64,000 nucleotides of DNA from contig NZ_BCUL01000004.1 of the NCBI RefSeq assembly GCF_001591265.1, forward strand, positions 1 through 64,000. The letters run 5' to 3'. Below, in pieces: positions 1 to 8,678 of the stretch. The DNA comes from Moraxella atlantae NBRC 14588. Lineage in GTDB: Bacteria; Pseudomonadota; Gammaproteobacteria; Pseudomonadales; Moraxellaceae. The notes beneath the pieces were generated by a model. The model was not told the origin of the DNA. It saw only the letters and a list, made by a program, of their open reading frames with translations, and did no database searches. Both the position numbers and the translations under genes were made by a program. Every line of letters begins with the position of its first letter. Position 1 is the stretch's first letter.

Positions 1-19
1 AATTAAATTTATTATACAT

Positions 20-871
20 TTAATTTTTTTTAAAATGATTCGTTTGTAGCGTGCCCAGCGCCTCACCCATCTGTACCGCTTGACCATGCTGCAACGTGGG
101 CAACCATACGGTATGCGCTGACGCAGGCAATAGCACAATCGCAGTCGAGCCCAAATAAAACCGTCCCAATTCTGCACCTTTTGACAAAACAAGGTCATGC
201 GATTGGCGAATGATTTGATCACCACGGTGAAGTTTGCCCGTGGCAACGGTTTCGATACCTGCAACAATCATTGCACCGACCATGACCACACACGCTTGCC
301 CAAACGCGGTATCAAATATACACACGCAGCGTTCATTGCGCGCAAACAAATCGGGTACATGATTGGCAGTCACATCATTGACCGAAAACAACTGCCCTGG
401 TACATAAATCGTCTCAACCAGTCGCCCGTCAAACGGCATATGCACGCGATGATAGTTGGTCGGCGCAAGGTACACGGTGGCAAAGCTACCATCTTGCAAC
501 GCCTTACCCAGTGCATAATCCGCCACCAATTGTCCAACTTCATACTCACGCCCTTTGGCTTGCAGCAACTTGCCATCGTTGATCGTGCCAAGCTGTGAAA
601 TCACACCATCGGCAGGGCAAGCAATGGCATTAAGCGCATCAGCAATCGGGCGGCGGTCGGTTTTGAGCTCACGGGTAAAAAAGTCATTAAAACTTTGGTA
701 TTGGCGCAAGCTGCCACGCGCATAGTCATCCAATTCAATACCGTACGCACGCGCAAAGCCATGAATCAGTGCGGTTTTGACCAATGGCTGTTGGCTTGCC
801 GCCAGTCTGCCTGCCAGTTCGCTAAGTTTTTGTTGCGGGACAAGGTGTTGTAAAGTGGTAAATAGGTTCAT
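20..871 (-). CDS. psd: Phosphatidylserine decarboxylase proenzyme
   Basis: Converts phosphatidylserine to phosphatidylethanolamine at the inner membrane, the last step of PE synthesis. The protein is 283 residues, the usual length for the proteobacterial enzyme. The self-cleavage motif LGST is present at about residues 240-243. In this family, cleavage between G and S releases a short alpha chain (about 42 residues here) whose serine becomes the pyruvoyl prosthetic group. A conserved HMPFDG stretch lies mid-protein. The gene is divergent from dtd, with a 181-bp spacer that must hold both promoters. The start MNLFTTLQ fits the family and nothing looks broken. Confidence 0.95.
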   Translation of the reverse strand: MNLFTTLQHLVPQQKLSELAGRLAASQQPLVKTALIHGFARAYGIELDDYARGSLRQYQSFNDFFTRELKTDRRPIADALNAIACPADGVISQLGTINDGKLLQAKGREYEVGQLVADYALGKALQDGSFATVYLAPTNYHRVHMPFDGRLVETIYVPGQLFSVNDVTANHVPDLFARNERCVCIFDTAFGQACVVMVGAMIVAGIETVATGKLHRGDQIIRQSHDLVLSKGAELGRFYLGSTAIVLLPASAHTVWLPTLQHGQAVQMGEALGTLQTNHFKKN

Positions 872-1052
872 AGTGATTAGATTATAAAATAAGAATGACG
901 GTTTGGCAGGTGTATAGCGATCGCATCATCGCATACAAACCGCATGGAATATTTGCCGTTTAGACTTATCTGGCATTATAATTCAAAGCGCAAACCAGCA
1001 AAACCGTAAATTTATTTTTATCTATCTTTAGCTCTGTAGGAAAGTCAAACCC

Positions 1053-1505
1053 ATGAAAGCCGTCATCCAGCGCGTGCACCATGCTAAGGTTGAAGTTAAT
1101 CAACAAACCGTTGGGCAAATTGAACACGGCGTGTTGGTCTATCTGGGGCTCGCTCATGGTGATACGCTTGCCGTCGGGCAAAAAATGGTCGATAAAATTC
1201 TCAATTATCGCCTATTTGCCAACGCACAAGACAAGCTTGACTATTCGCTACAAGATGTTGGCGGTGGTTTGCTGATCGTGTCGCAATTTACCTTACTTGC
1301 CGATACACGCTCAGGCAGACGTCCCGATTTTGGTGGTGCGATGTCGCCCGATGATGCGCGTGACTTATTTGCTCATATCGTTCGTTATGCTCACAGCCAA
1401 TACGCCAACGTTGCAACGGGAGAGTTTGGCGCAGATATGCAAGTCACCAGCTGCAACGACGGCCCGATTAATTTTATTTTTGAACTTGTGGCTGAGCGTG
1501 TTTGA
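1053..1505 (+). CDS. dtd: D-aminoacyl-tRNA deacylase (Dtd)
   Basis: Hydrolyses D-aminoacyl-tRNAs (and glycyl-tRNA-Ala) so that D-amino acids are recycled and kept out of protein; a cytoplasmic dimer. The 150-residue length matches the family. Visible family motifs are SQFTLLADTRSGRRP in the middle, which holds the catalytic-site residues, and the C-terminal NDGPINF, whose Gly-Pro forms the chiral-selectivity loop. The start MKAVIQRV is the standard Dtd N-terminus. The first TnpB element lies 34 bp after the stop codon in convergent orientation, so that insertion sits in the 3' flank and does not disrupt dtd. Confidence 0.95.
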   Translation: MKAVIQRVHHAKVEVNQQTVGQIEHGVLVYLGLAHGDTLAVGQKMVDKILNYRLFANAQDKLDYSLQDVGGGLLIVSQFTLLADTRSGRRPDFGGAMSPDDARDLFAHIVRYAHSQYANVATGEFGADMQVTSCNDGPINFIFELVAERV

Positions 1506-1523
1506 TCTGACTTCATCAATGCC

Positions 1524-1620
1524 TTAAAAATCCCAGCAATTGACTTCCTCCCCTCCCTAAAGCGAGGGGATTCCTTCTACAAGACGGTTAAGCCCAACCG
1601 CAAGAATGTTCCGACTGGCA
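1524..1620 (-). ncRNA. Predicted reRNA (omegaRNA) region of copy 1
   Basis: By family knowledge, the TnpB guide RNA covers the 3' part of tnpB and the right end, and its last ~16 nt come from the flank. Here the scaffold would include the stem CGGTT/AACCG with loop GGGCTT (1585-1600) and the terminal CCCCTC/GAGGGG hairpin. The guide would begin immediately after TCAA with TTGCTGGGATTTTTAA. The 5' limit is arbitrary. Position and guide are inferred; only the hairpins are seen. Confidence 0.4.
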
Positions 1621-2765
1621 TTAATATCTCTATCATGCCATGTGCCACACTTAGCACAAGTCCATTCTCTTATTCGCAAACCTGCTCTACCTTTCGGACT
1701 GTTGCTGTCGATTTGACCGCAACACGAGCAAGTTTGGGTAGTGTATTTCTCATTTACGATTTCAAAACGGCAACCTGCGTTCTCGCACTTGTAGGTCAGC
1801 TGTCGTTTGAGTTCAAACCAACCTGCATCGTAAACCGATTTGGCTAGTTTGCTTTTTTTGCTGTTAAATTGGGTGGTTTTAACGTCACCAACCACGATTA
1901 GCGCGTTATCTTTGACTAATCGGGCGGTGAATTTGTGGATGAGGTCTTGGCGTGTATTTTTGATTTTGGCATGGATTGCCTTAACACGCTGTTTGTTTTT
2001 GGCACGTTGGGCGATGGCTAATTTTTTAGCCCATGCTTGGGTCTGTTTGATTTGCAGTTTATCACCGTTTGAGGTGGTGGCACTGTCTTTAAGCCCTAAG
2101 TCAATACCGATACTACCTGCTCCGCATTGTGTTTTAGGGTATTCTTTGACGGTGATACACGCATACCATCGGTTACGGCTGTCTTGCACAATCTCGCAGG
2201 TGTTTATTTGATATAGGCTAAGATTGTAGCTGTCCCATAGGTCGATAATGAGTTTTTGTCCTTTGGCTAGGCTTAGTTGTAGTGTTGATTTTAAGCCCTT
2301 TTTGCCTGTTTGGTGGGTGGCAATGTGTTTGATGGCGGATTGTTTAAATGGTAGCCAACCGAGTGATTGACGTTTTGAGTTTGGGTTGTTGGTTCGCCAT
2401 GATAGTTTAGCTTTTTTGCATTGGCGTCGCGATTTGGCATGGGTTTCGTTGATGGCTTGGATGGTCTGACTGTGTAAGCCAAGGAATTCGCCGCTACCTT
2501 TGGTATATTCGTTTAGGTCATAGGCTGAAAAGAATTTGCCTGTTTTTTGTAGGTACTTGTAACTCAAGTCATTGATGTAGTTCCATACGAAATTAACCGA
2601 ACCGCTTAGGCGGTTAAGCTTCGTTATGTGTTTATCTCGTATGCGTAGCTTGAGTGTTTTCATGGGTTTATTTTAACATATTTAGTATCTTATCGTGTGT
2701 AAGCATAGCTACTTAAGTTGCCTTATATCCACCGCCTGAAGTCGGTGGTTTTACGGCAACAGAGG
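1540..2765 (-). mobile_element. IS200/IS605-like element, TnpB-only, copy 1
   Basis: About 1226 bp. Ends were set by comparing the five related insertions in this window. In tnpB orientation the left flank reads TTTATC, followed by a conserved GTTGCCGTAAAA and a hairpin (CCACCG/CGGTGG around 2735-2754). The right end holds a hairpin (CCCCTC/GAGGGG) and stops at GTCAA. The terminal TCAA equals the right cleavage tetranucleotide known for IS608. No transposase (TnpA) gene is present, so movement would need TnpA in trans. It lies between dtd and the Pho-box region of phoB. No target duplication is expected for this family. Confidence 0.85.
1557..2663 (-). CDS. tnpB: TnpB (IS200/IS605 OrfB, RNA-guided nuclease family), copy 1
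   Basis: 368 residues. TnpB proteins are RuvC-fold nucleases guided by an RNA made from the element's right end. Visible parts are an N-terminal helix-rich DNA/RNA-binding region, the first RuvC aspartate in GIDLGLKDS (D188), a C4 zinc finger (C312/C315 and C336/C339) and the HDRDINAS motif with the last RuvC aspartate (D344/D346). The second RuvC motif, normally VVEDL, reads VVGDV, with G259 where the glutamate should be. E305, just before YTTQTC, might replace it, or the nuclease may be inactive. The last codons overlap the conserved right-end hairpins. Closely similar to copy 2 and somewhat less to copy 3. Confidence 0.92.
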   Translation of the reverse strand: MKTLKLRIRDKHITKLNRLSGSVNFVWNYINDLSYKYLQKTGKFFSAYDLNEYTKGSGEFLGLHSQTIQAINETHAKSRRQCKKAKLSWRTNNPNSKRQSLGWLPFKQSAIKHIATHQTGKKGLKSTLQLSLAKGQKLIIDLWDSYNLSLYQINTCEIVQDSRNRWYACITVKEYPKTQCGAGSIGIDLGLKDSATTSNGDKLQIKQTQAWAKKLAIAQRAKNKQRVKAIHAKIKNTRQDLIHKFTARLVKDNALIVVGDVKTTQFNSKKSKLAKSVYDAGWFELKRQLTYKCENAGCRFEIVNEKYTTQTCSCCGQIDSNSPKGRAGLRIREWTCAKCGTWHDRDINASRNILAVGLNRLVEGIPSL

Positions 2766-2785
2766 ATAAACGCTGTCTTGCTGTT

Positions 2786-2843
2786 TTGTCAGCATTGTGT
2801 CACAATCATCAACTGTAATAGCGTGGTGTCATCTAGCTGTCAT
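2786..2843 (+). promoter_or_regulatory. Two Pho-box-like repeats upstream of phoB
   Basis: Two 7-4-7 direct-repeat units are seen. TTGTCAG-CATT-GTGTCAC lies at 2786-2803 and GTGTCAT-CTAG-CTGTCAT at 2826-2843. The second is very close to the PhoB consensus of two CTGTCAT repeats spaced 11 bp apart. A possible -10, TATCAT, lies at 2864-2869. This fits autoregulation of phoBR by phospho-PhoB. The TnpB insertion ends about 20 bp upstream of the first box. Confidence 0.6.
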
Positions 2844-2950
2844 ATTTTTGACCCAAGTTTGGCTATCATGCCTGTAACATCATCGTGTTTGTTCGCCATC
2901 AATCTTGTGTTAAATGTTAAGTCTAACTGCTTTAGACCCAAGAATTTACT

Positions 2951-3649
2951 ATGAAAAATGAAACGATTTTGGTCGTTGAAGACGAACCTGCTATTCAAGA
3001 AATGATTGTCACCACGCTTGAGATGGCAGGGTTTGACTGCCTACAAGCCTCGGACGTGACACAGGCGCACCATTTAGTGGTTGACCACCGCCCAAATTTG
3101 ATTTTGCTTGATTGGATGCTGCCCAATGGCTTATCAGGCATTGATCTGTGCCGACGGCTCAAAAAAGACGATATGCTCTCAGAGATCCCCATCATCATGC
3201 TAACCGCAAAAGGTGAAGAGGACAATAAGGTGCAAGGGTTGGATGCAGGCGCGGATGACTACATCACCAAGCCATTCTCAACGCGTGAGTTGGTATCGCG
3301 CATCAAGGCGGTATTGCGGCGTAGTAGTGCGTTGTCGGGCGACAAACCGATCGACATCGGCGGCTTAACCCTTGACCCCGTCAGTCAGCGCGTGAGTGCG
3401 CACAACAAACCAATTGAGATTGGCCCGACCGAATACCGTTTATTGGCGTTTTTTATGAGCCATCCTGAACGTGCCTACACACGCACGCAGCTACTTGACC
3501 AAGTTTGGGGCGGCAATGTGTATGTCGAAGACCGCACGATTGACGTACACATTCGCCGCTTGCGTAAAGTGCTTGAGCCGTTTGGCTTTGCCGATTATAT
3601 CCAAACCGTGCGCGGTACGGGCTATCGGTTCTCTAGCCATATCAATTAA
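2951..3649 (+). CDS. phoB: Phosphate regulon response regulator PhoB
   Basis: Transcription activator of the phosphate-starvation regulon, phosphorylated by PhoR. 232 residues: an N-terminal receiver domain with the acidic pair E10/D11, phosphorylation site D54 (ILLDWMLPN), T85 and K107 (TKPFS), then an OmpR/PhoB winged-helix domain ending in DVHIRRLRKVLEP and VRGTGYRF. Its motifs and the adjoining PAS-type kinase gene support PhoB rather than another OmpR-class regulator. It is followed after 29 bp by phoR and preceded by Pho-box-like repeats, which suggests autoregulation. Confidence 0.93.
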   Translation: MKNETILVVEDEPAIQEMIVTTLEMAGFDCLQASDVTQAHHLVVDHRPNLILLDWMLPNGLSGIDLCRRLKKDDMLSEIPIIMLTAKGEEDNKVQGLDAGADDYITKPFSTRELVSRIKAVLRRSSALSGDKPIDIGGLTLDPVSQRVSAHNKPIEIGPTEYRLLAFFMSHPERAYTRTQLLDQVWGGNVYVEDRTIDVHIRRLRKVLEPFGFADYIQTVRGTGYRFSSHIN

Positions 3650-3678
3650 ACACCAAAACCTCATCGCTGCCCTGCCCT

Positions 3679-4971
3679 ATGGATGCGCGTAAAATTAATT
3701 TGTGGTCATCACTGTTGCCCTTGACACTCACCTGCTTGCTGGGCCTCGGGCTTGGTGCGTTGGTCAATAAGCCTGCATGGGGGCTTGGGCTGGGCGTATT
3801 GATATACCACGCGTATGTGCTGCACTCGCTGCAACGCTTTAAACAATGGGCACTGCACCACATTGATACACCGCCACCAGATTTTGACAGCAACCTCAAT
3901 GTCATTGCCTACAGTCTGTATCAATCGACGCGACAAGAACGCCAAGCCCACCAACAAATGCTACAGCTGATGCAAAAAATCCGCGCATCGCTGAGCGCGT
4001 TGTCTGACGCGGTATTGTTGGTTGATCAAAGAGACTGTATCGAGTGGTGGAACCCATCGGCACAGCACCTGTTGGGCTTAAATGCGCCCGATCAAGGGCG
4101 GCATATCTTGACAGTCATCCGCCAACCTATGTTTCACCAATATTATCAAAACCCAAGCCACTACAGCGACGGCGTGCGCCTAAGCGGTTGGCAAAATCAT
4201 GCACGCTTTATCCAGTGTGAAGTCACCCCGTTTGGACAAGAAAAGCTGCTGATTTTGTACGATGTCACGCGCTTGCAGCACCTTGAACAGATGCGCAAAG
4301 ACTTTGTTGCCAACGTATCGCACGAACTGCGCACCCCCCTGACTGTCATCATGGGCTATGTCGAGACACTAAGCGAGCAGCCCGACTTTGATGAACGCTT
4401 GCAACGCGCGCTACTCCAGATGACCCAACAAAGCCAACGCATGAATAGCATCATCAATGATTTATTGCTGTTATCACGGCTTGAAAATGATGAAAAACCC
4501 AGCACACCGCGCCAAATCGATATGCCAAAGCTATTAATGCAGCTGTTTGATGACGCGCAGATGTACAACAAAACCTTTGACCATCTGATTCATCTACATT
4601 TAGATAGCCAACAGCAGCTGATGGGCTATGAGGATTATTTGCGTAGCGCGCTAAGCAATTTAATCACCAATGCCATCAAATACACACCCAAAGGTGGGGA
4701 AATCAATATTAGCTGGGAGAAGACCGAAAACGGCGCGCGTTTTTGCGTGCAAGATAACGGGATTGGTATTGCGCCGCAGCATATCGCACGGCTGACTGAG
4801 CGTTTTTATCGCGTTGATACGGGGCGTAGCCGCGAAACAGGCGGTACGGGATTAGGGCTTGCTATCGTTAAACACGTATTGTATCAACACAGCGCTGAGC
4901 TTGATATTGAATCTAACATTGGGCAAGGCTCGACGTTTAGCGTATTATTTCCTGAATCAATATTGGTCTAA
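3679..4971 (+). CDS. phoR: Phosphate regulon sensor histidine kinase PhoR
   Basis: Membrane sensor kinase that phosphorylates PhoB when phosphate is low. 430 residues: two short hydrophobic segments at the N-terminus (about 10-30 and 34-50), a PAS domain (about 105-195), and a HisKA dimerisation motif ANVSHELRTPL with H215. The ATP-binding HATPase domain follows, with the N box NLITNAIKYTPKG, DNGIGIAPQH and GGTGLGLAIVKH. There is no large periplasmic domain, as is typical of PhoR. The start at 3679 follows the phoB stop closely. It is convergent with dadA, with only 7 bp between the stop codons. Confidence 0.93.
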   Translation: MDARKINLWSSLLPLTLTCLLGLGLGALVNKPAWGLGLGVLIYHAYVLHSLQRFKQWALHHIDTPPPDFDSNLNVIAYSLYQSTRQERQAHQQMLQLMQKIRASLSALSDAVLLVDQRDCIEWWNPSAQHLLGLNAPDQGRHILTVIRQPMFHQYYQNPSHYSDGVRLSGWQNHARFIQCEVTPFGQEKLLILYDVTRLQHLEQMRKDFVANVSHELRTPLTVIMGYVETLSEQPDFDERLQRALLQMTQQSQRMNSIINDLLLLSRLENDEKPSTPRQIDMPKLLMQLFDDAQMYNKTFDHLIHLHLDSQQQLMGYEDYLRSALSNLITNAIKYTPKGGEINISWEKTENGARFCVQDNGIGIAPQHIARLTERFYRVDTGRSRETGGTGLGLAIVKHVLYQHSAELDIESNIGQGSTFSVLFPESILV

Positions 4972-4978
4972 ATCAACG

Positions 4979-6310
4979 TCAATCTAAACCGACAAAATCA
5001 AAGTTAACTTCAGGCATTTGCCCCAAAATAATATCACGCAGCGCTTTAGCCGAACCGTTAGAATGTGTCCAACCTAGCGTGCCATGCCCTGTGTTTAGGT
5101 AAAGATTATCAATGCGTCCATGCCGATTGGTCGCACGCCCAATAATCGGCACATTAGAGGGTGTCATTGGGCGTAAGCCCGTCCAAAAATTTGCCTCGCG
5201 CGTATCAACCGCATCGCCAAACACCTCAACCACACGCCGTGTAAGCGCCTGACAGCGCACAGGATTCAGCGCGCGGTCAAAGCCGTTAAATTCTGCCGTA
5301 CCTGCCACGCGCAACTGATCACCCAAACGCGAATAGACAAGTTTAAACTCATCATCAATCAAGCTAACATATGGCGCGCGTGCTGCGTCCAACACCTGAT
5401 AGGTTGCTGAATAACCTTTGGCAGGATAAATCGGCAATTGTACGCCCAAGGGTCTTGCCAACAACGGGCTATAACTGCCCAACGCCAACACATACGCATC
5501 AGCGGTCAAACGTTTGGGCGCAGGTGTTGGGGTGTGGTTAGGCTTGGCGACTTCTTGCACCTCAATACCCTGCACGTGCTGCCCATTAGCGATAATATGC
5601 AAAATCTTGTGGTTAAACAAAAACTGTACGCCCATACGCGCGGCATCTTGCGCCAATGCTTGGCTAAAGCGGCGTGCATCGCCCGATTCATCAAGCGCGG
5701 TAAACGTTGCGCCCACCAGCCTGTCTTGCACAGCAGCCAACGCAGGCTCAAGCGCAATGGCTTCGGCAACATCAATCACACGGCGATCACAGCCTAGCTG
5801 CTGCATGCGCTCCGTGGGCGCAATCGCACTGGCAAATTCCGCTTGATCGGTGTAAAAATGCATGATACCACGGGTCAAGTGATGGTATTTTATCCCCGTG
5901 GCTGCGCGTACCTCACCAAGCACCTGCCGCGAATATAGCCCCAAACGTACCATTTGCACCAAATTGGCATCGGCGCGCGTGACGCTGCATTCACGCAAAA
6001 ACTGCATACCCCACCGCCACAACGCTTGATCAACCGTATGTTCGCCATCCACGCCAAACAACCGCCGCCAACGAAACAGCAGTGGCGCGTCCTCTTGCCC
6101 CAACCATTTCAAAGCCTTGAGCGGCGTACTGGGATTTGCCCACGGTGTGGCGTGTGAAACCGAAATCTGCCCACCATTGGCAAAGCTGGTTTGCAGGGCA
6201 GCGGCGGACTCTTGCTCGACTACAGTCACGCCAAAGCCTGCCTGTGCCAGTTGCCACGCAGTCGTGACACCAACCACGCCTGCCCCCATGATGATGATAT
6301 GTTTACTCAC
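4979..6310 (-). CDS. dadA: D-amino acid dehydrogenase (DadA family)
   Basis: FAD-dependent, membrane-associated oxidation of D-amino acids (classically D-alanine to pyruvate), feeding electrons to the respiratory chain. 443 residues. The N-terminal dinucleotide-binding motif GAGVVG is at 9-14, and the family stretch SFANGGQISVSHATPWANP follows. The C-terminus has GLRPMTPSNVPIIGR and LNTGHGTLGWT, typical of DadA. The usual partner alanine racemase gene is not beside it. The mscL remnant ends 5 bp before this start, so the deletion that truncated mscL probably lies right at this 5' edge and may have altered the native promoter. Confidence 0.9.
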   Translation of the reverse strand: MSKHIIIMGAGVVGVTTAWQLAQAGFGVTVVEQESAAALQTSFANGGQISVSHATPWANPSTPLKALKWLGQEDAPLLFRWRRLFGVDGEHTVDQALWRWGMQFLRECSVTRADANLVQMVRLGLYSRQVLGEVRAATGIKYHHLTRGIMHFYTDQAEFASAIAPTERMQQLGCDRRVIDVAEAIALEPALAAVQDRLVGATFTALDESGDARRFSQALAQDAARMGVQFLFNHKILHIIANGQHVQGIEVQEVAKPNHTPTPAPKRLTADAYVLALGSYSPLLARPLGVQLPIYPAKGYSATYQVLDAARAPYVSLIDDEFKLVYSRLGDQLRVAGTAEFNGFDRALNPVRCQALTRRVVEVFGDAVDTREANFWTGLRPMTPSNVPIIGRATNRHGRIDNLYLNTGHGTLGWTHSNGSAKALRDIILGQMPEVNFDFVGLD

Positions 6311-6314
6311 GTTG

Positions 6315-6612
6315 CTACTGACTAATCAGTTGGATAAAAACTATGAAACTGCCGTACGCCAACACGGGCATGCCGGCGGCTTTGAGCGCAGCATCAGTCA
6401 GCGGCACCCCTGCAGGCACAGGCGCAAGTGGCAATAGCAAATTACTAAAATCCATGCGTCCGCCCCATCAATGCAGCAAAAAGTGGCATCATGATATTTT
6501 CCACCAACAATGTGGTGATCTTACCAAATGCTCCACCGATGATAACCCCGATGGCTGAATTTATTACATTACCTTTGAGGGCAAATTCCTTAAACTCCGA
6601 TAACAAACTCAT
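6315..6612 (-). pseudogene. mscL: mscL, frameshifted and truncated
   Basis: Remnant of the large-conductance mechanosensitive channel, the emergency valve opened by osmotic downshock. The start [15 protein letters not shown] at 6612 has a good Shine-Dalgarno (GGAAG). The first membrane helix ([11 protein letters not shown]) and part of the loop are intact, then the frame ends with TAG at 6445-6447. In the next frame the homology resumes ([12 protein letters not shown] ... [13 protein letters not shown], from about 6455), which shows a single-base indel near 6453-6462. This second piece also stops at 6315-6317, inside what should be the second membrane helix, so the C-terminal third is gone. 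Almost certainly non-functional. Confidence 0.85.
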
Positions 6613-6692
6613 TTTACTTCCCTTTTGATTTGCCCTAAAACCGCCAAGGCAGTTTGACTCAGCGGTTTTTTGCCGTTTCATTAACCGCCAAA

Positions 6693-8531
6693 TCACTTAC
6701 GATTGTGGCGTTTACGCTCATTTTCTGTCAGATAGCGTTTACGCAAACGCACAGATTTTGGCGTGACCTCAACCAGCTCATCATCCTCAATAAATTCCAA
6801 TGCCTGCTCAAGGGTGAAGCGAATCGGCGGCGTTAAAATAATATTTTCATCACTACCCGACGCGCGGATGTTAGTCAGCTGCTTGGCTTTGGTCGGATTC
6901 ACAACCATGTCATCACCACGCGAATTGATACCAACAATCATGCCTTCATAGACTTCAAGCCCTGGCTCGGCAAACAGCTTACCGCGCTCTTGTAAGTTAA
7001 ACAACGCATACGCCAAGCACGTGCCACTGGTCATTGAAATCAGCACACCGTTATTACGCGCGCCGACATCGCCAACTTTTTGCTCACCATAATGTGAAAA
7101 ACTTGAGGTCAAAATACCTGTGCCCGATGTCATGGTCATAAACTCAGAGCGAAAGCCAATCAAACCACGCGACGGCATGGTAGCTTCGATACGAATACGT
7201 CCTTTACCATCAAGCTCCATGTTGGTCATCTCGCCTTTGCGCAAACCAACTTGCTCCATGACCGCGCCTTGGTGCTGCTCCTCAACGTCAAAAATCACGT
7301 TCTCATACGGCTCTTGCAGTTCGCCATCGACTTCACGCACAATAACCTCTGGACGTGATACGCCAAGCTCATAACCTTCGCGGCGCATATTTTCAATCAA
7401 GACCGATAAATGCAACTCACCACGACCTGATACCTTAAATTTATCGGGGCTATCCGTATCCTCAACACGCAAGGCAACGTTGTGGATTAACTCACGCTCA
7501 AGACGCTCACGGATATTGCGCGAGGTAACAAATTTACCCTCACGCCCAGCAAATGGTGAATCATTGACCTGAAATGTCATCGACACGGTCGGTTCATCCA
7601 CGCTAAGCGCAGGCAAAGCCTCTACATGTTGGGGATCACACAACGTGTCAGAAATATTAAGCGCGTCAATACCTGTGATACATACGATATCACCTGCTTG
7701 TGCCATCGGCACCTCGACGCGCTCTAGCCCATGATAACCCATGATTTGCAAAATGCGTCCGTTGCGGCGGTTACCGTCTTTATTAACCACAACTACAGGG
7801 GTATTGGTTTTTACCGAACCGCGCTGAATACGTCCAATCCCGATCACACCAACAAAGCTGTTGTAATCAAGGCTTGAAATCTGCATCTGAAACGGACCAT
7901 CGACATCCACTTGCGGTGCTTCGACCACATTGACGATGGTCTCAAACAAGGGTGTCATATCTTCGGCAAGAGCATCGGGGGCAGGTCCTGCAATACCATT
8001 TAGCCCTGAGGCATAAACCACAGGAAAATCAAGCTGCTCATCGCTTGCGCCTAGATTATCAAACAAATCAAAAACTTGATCCATAACCCAATCGGGACGC
8101 GCACCTGGACGATCCACTTTATTGATAATGACAATCGGTTTTAGCCCACGCGCAAATGCTTTTTGGGTCACAAAGCGTGTTTGTGGCATTGGACCATCAA
8201 CGGCATCAACCAGCAATAGCACACAATCGACCATCGACATCACGCGCTCTACTTCGCCACCAAAGTCCGCGTGTCCTGGGGTATCGACGATATTAATGCG
8301 ATATTCGGTATTGTCTTTTGGATTGGTCCATTTAATGGCGGTGTTTTTGGCCAAAATAGTGATGCCACGCTCTTGCTCGAGCGCGTTAGAATCCATCACG
8401 CGCTCAATCTCGCCGGCGCGTTCGCCAAATGTACCTGACTGCTGCAACAATTTATCAACCAAAGTTGTCTTACCATGGTCAACGTGGGCAATAATAGCAA
8501 TATTACGTAAATTTTGAATCGAGTTAGACAT
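6693..8531 (-). CDS. typA: Ribosome-dependent GTPase TypA/BipA
   Basis: Translational GTPase that binds 70S ribosomes and helps 50S assembly and growth under stress, notably cold. 612 residues, full length. The G domain has [15 protein letters not shown] (P loop), the switch region [17 protein letters not shown] and the NKVD specificity motif. EF-Tu-like domain II and EF-G-like domains III and V follow, then the BipA-specific C-terminal domain ending in basic residues ([18 protein letters not shown]). It is a single-gene unit downstream of ompA on the same strand, with a terminator-like hairpin between them. Confidence 0.97.
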   Translation of the reverse strand: MSNSIQNLRNIAIIAHVDHGKTTLVDKLLQQSGTFGERAGEIERVMDSNALEQERGITILAKNTAIKWTNPKDNTEYRINIVDTPGHADFGGEVERVMSMVDCVLLLVDAVDGPMPQTRFVTQKAFARGLKPIVIINKVDRPGARPDWVMDQVFDLFDNLGASDEQLDFPVVYASGLNGIAGPAPDALAEDMTPLFETIVNVVEAPQVDVDGPFQMQISSLDYNSFVGVIGIGRIQRGSVKTNTPVVVVNKDGNRRNGRILQIMGYHGLERVEVPMAQAGDIVCITGIDALNISDTLCDPQHVEALPALSVDEPTVSMTFQVNDSPFAGREGKFVTSRNIRERLERELIHNVALRVEDTDSPDKFKVSGRGELHLSVLIENMRREGYELGVSRPEVIVREVDGELQEPYENVIFDVEEQHQGAVMEQVGLRKGEMTNMELDGKGRIRIEATMPSRGLIGFRSEFMTMTSGTGILTSSFSHYGEQKVGDVGARNNGVLISMTSGTCLAYALFNLQERGKLFAEPGLEVYEGMIVGINSRGDDMVVNPTKAKQLTNIRASGSDENIILTPPIRFTLEQALEFIEDDELVEVTPKSVRLRKRYLTENERKRHNRK

Positions 8532-8628
8532 AAAACTTCACTTGTGTGAGAAAAATCTTGCGATGTGTAGTATAACATCTTATAGCCCTTAAAATCTGCT
8601 ATACCACCCAGCGTTATTAAATTTAACA

Positions 8629-8661
8629 ACAAAAAAAGCCGCCAATTGGCAGCTTTTTTAT
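8629..8661 (-). terminator. Rho-independent terminator after the OmpA-family gene
   Basis: On the minus strand a GC-rich stem (GCTGCC with GGCGGC flanking AATT) is followed by a run of T. It lies about 20 bp past the porin stop codon, so it should end that transcript before typA. Confidence 0.7.
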
Positions 8662-8678
8662 AGTATTGTGTACGACAA

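Noticed and set aside
197-598. Long open frames opposite psd, typA, lepA, kpsC, rapA and others
   Set aside because: They are antisense shadows of well-identified genes, without ribosome binding sites or recognisable families.
2718-2954. Plus-strand open frame spanning the copy 1 left end and the phoB promoter
   Set aside because: The first half is the transposon left end and the rest is the Pho-box region; an accidental frame.
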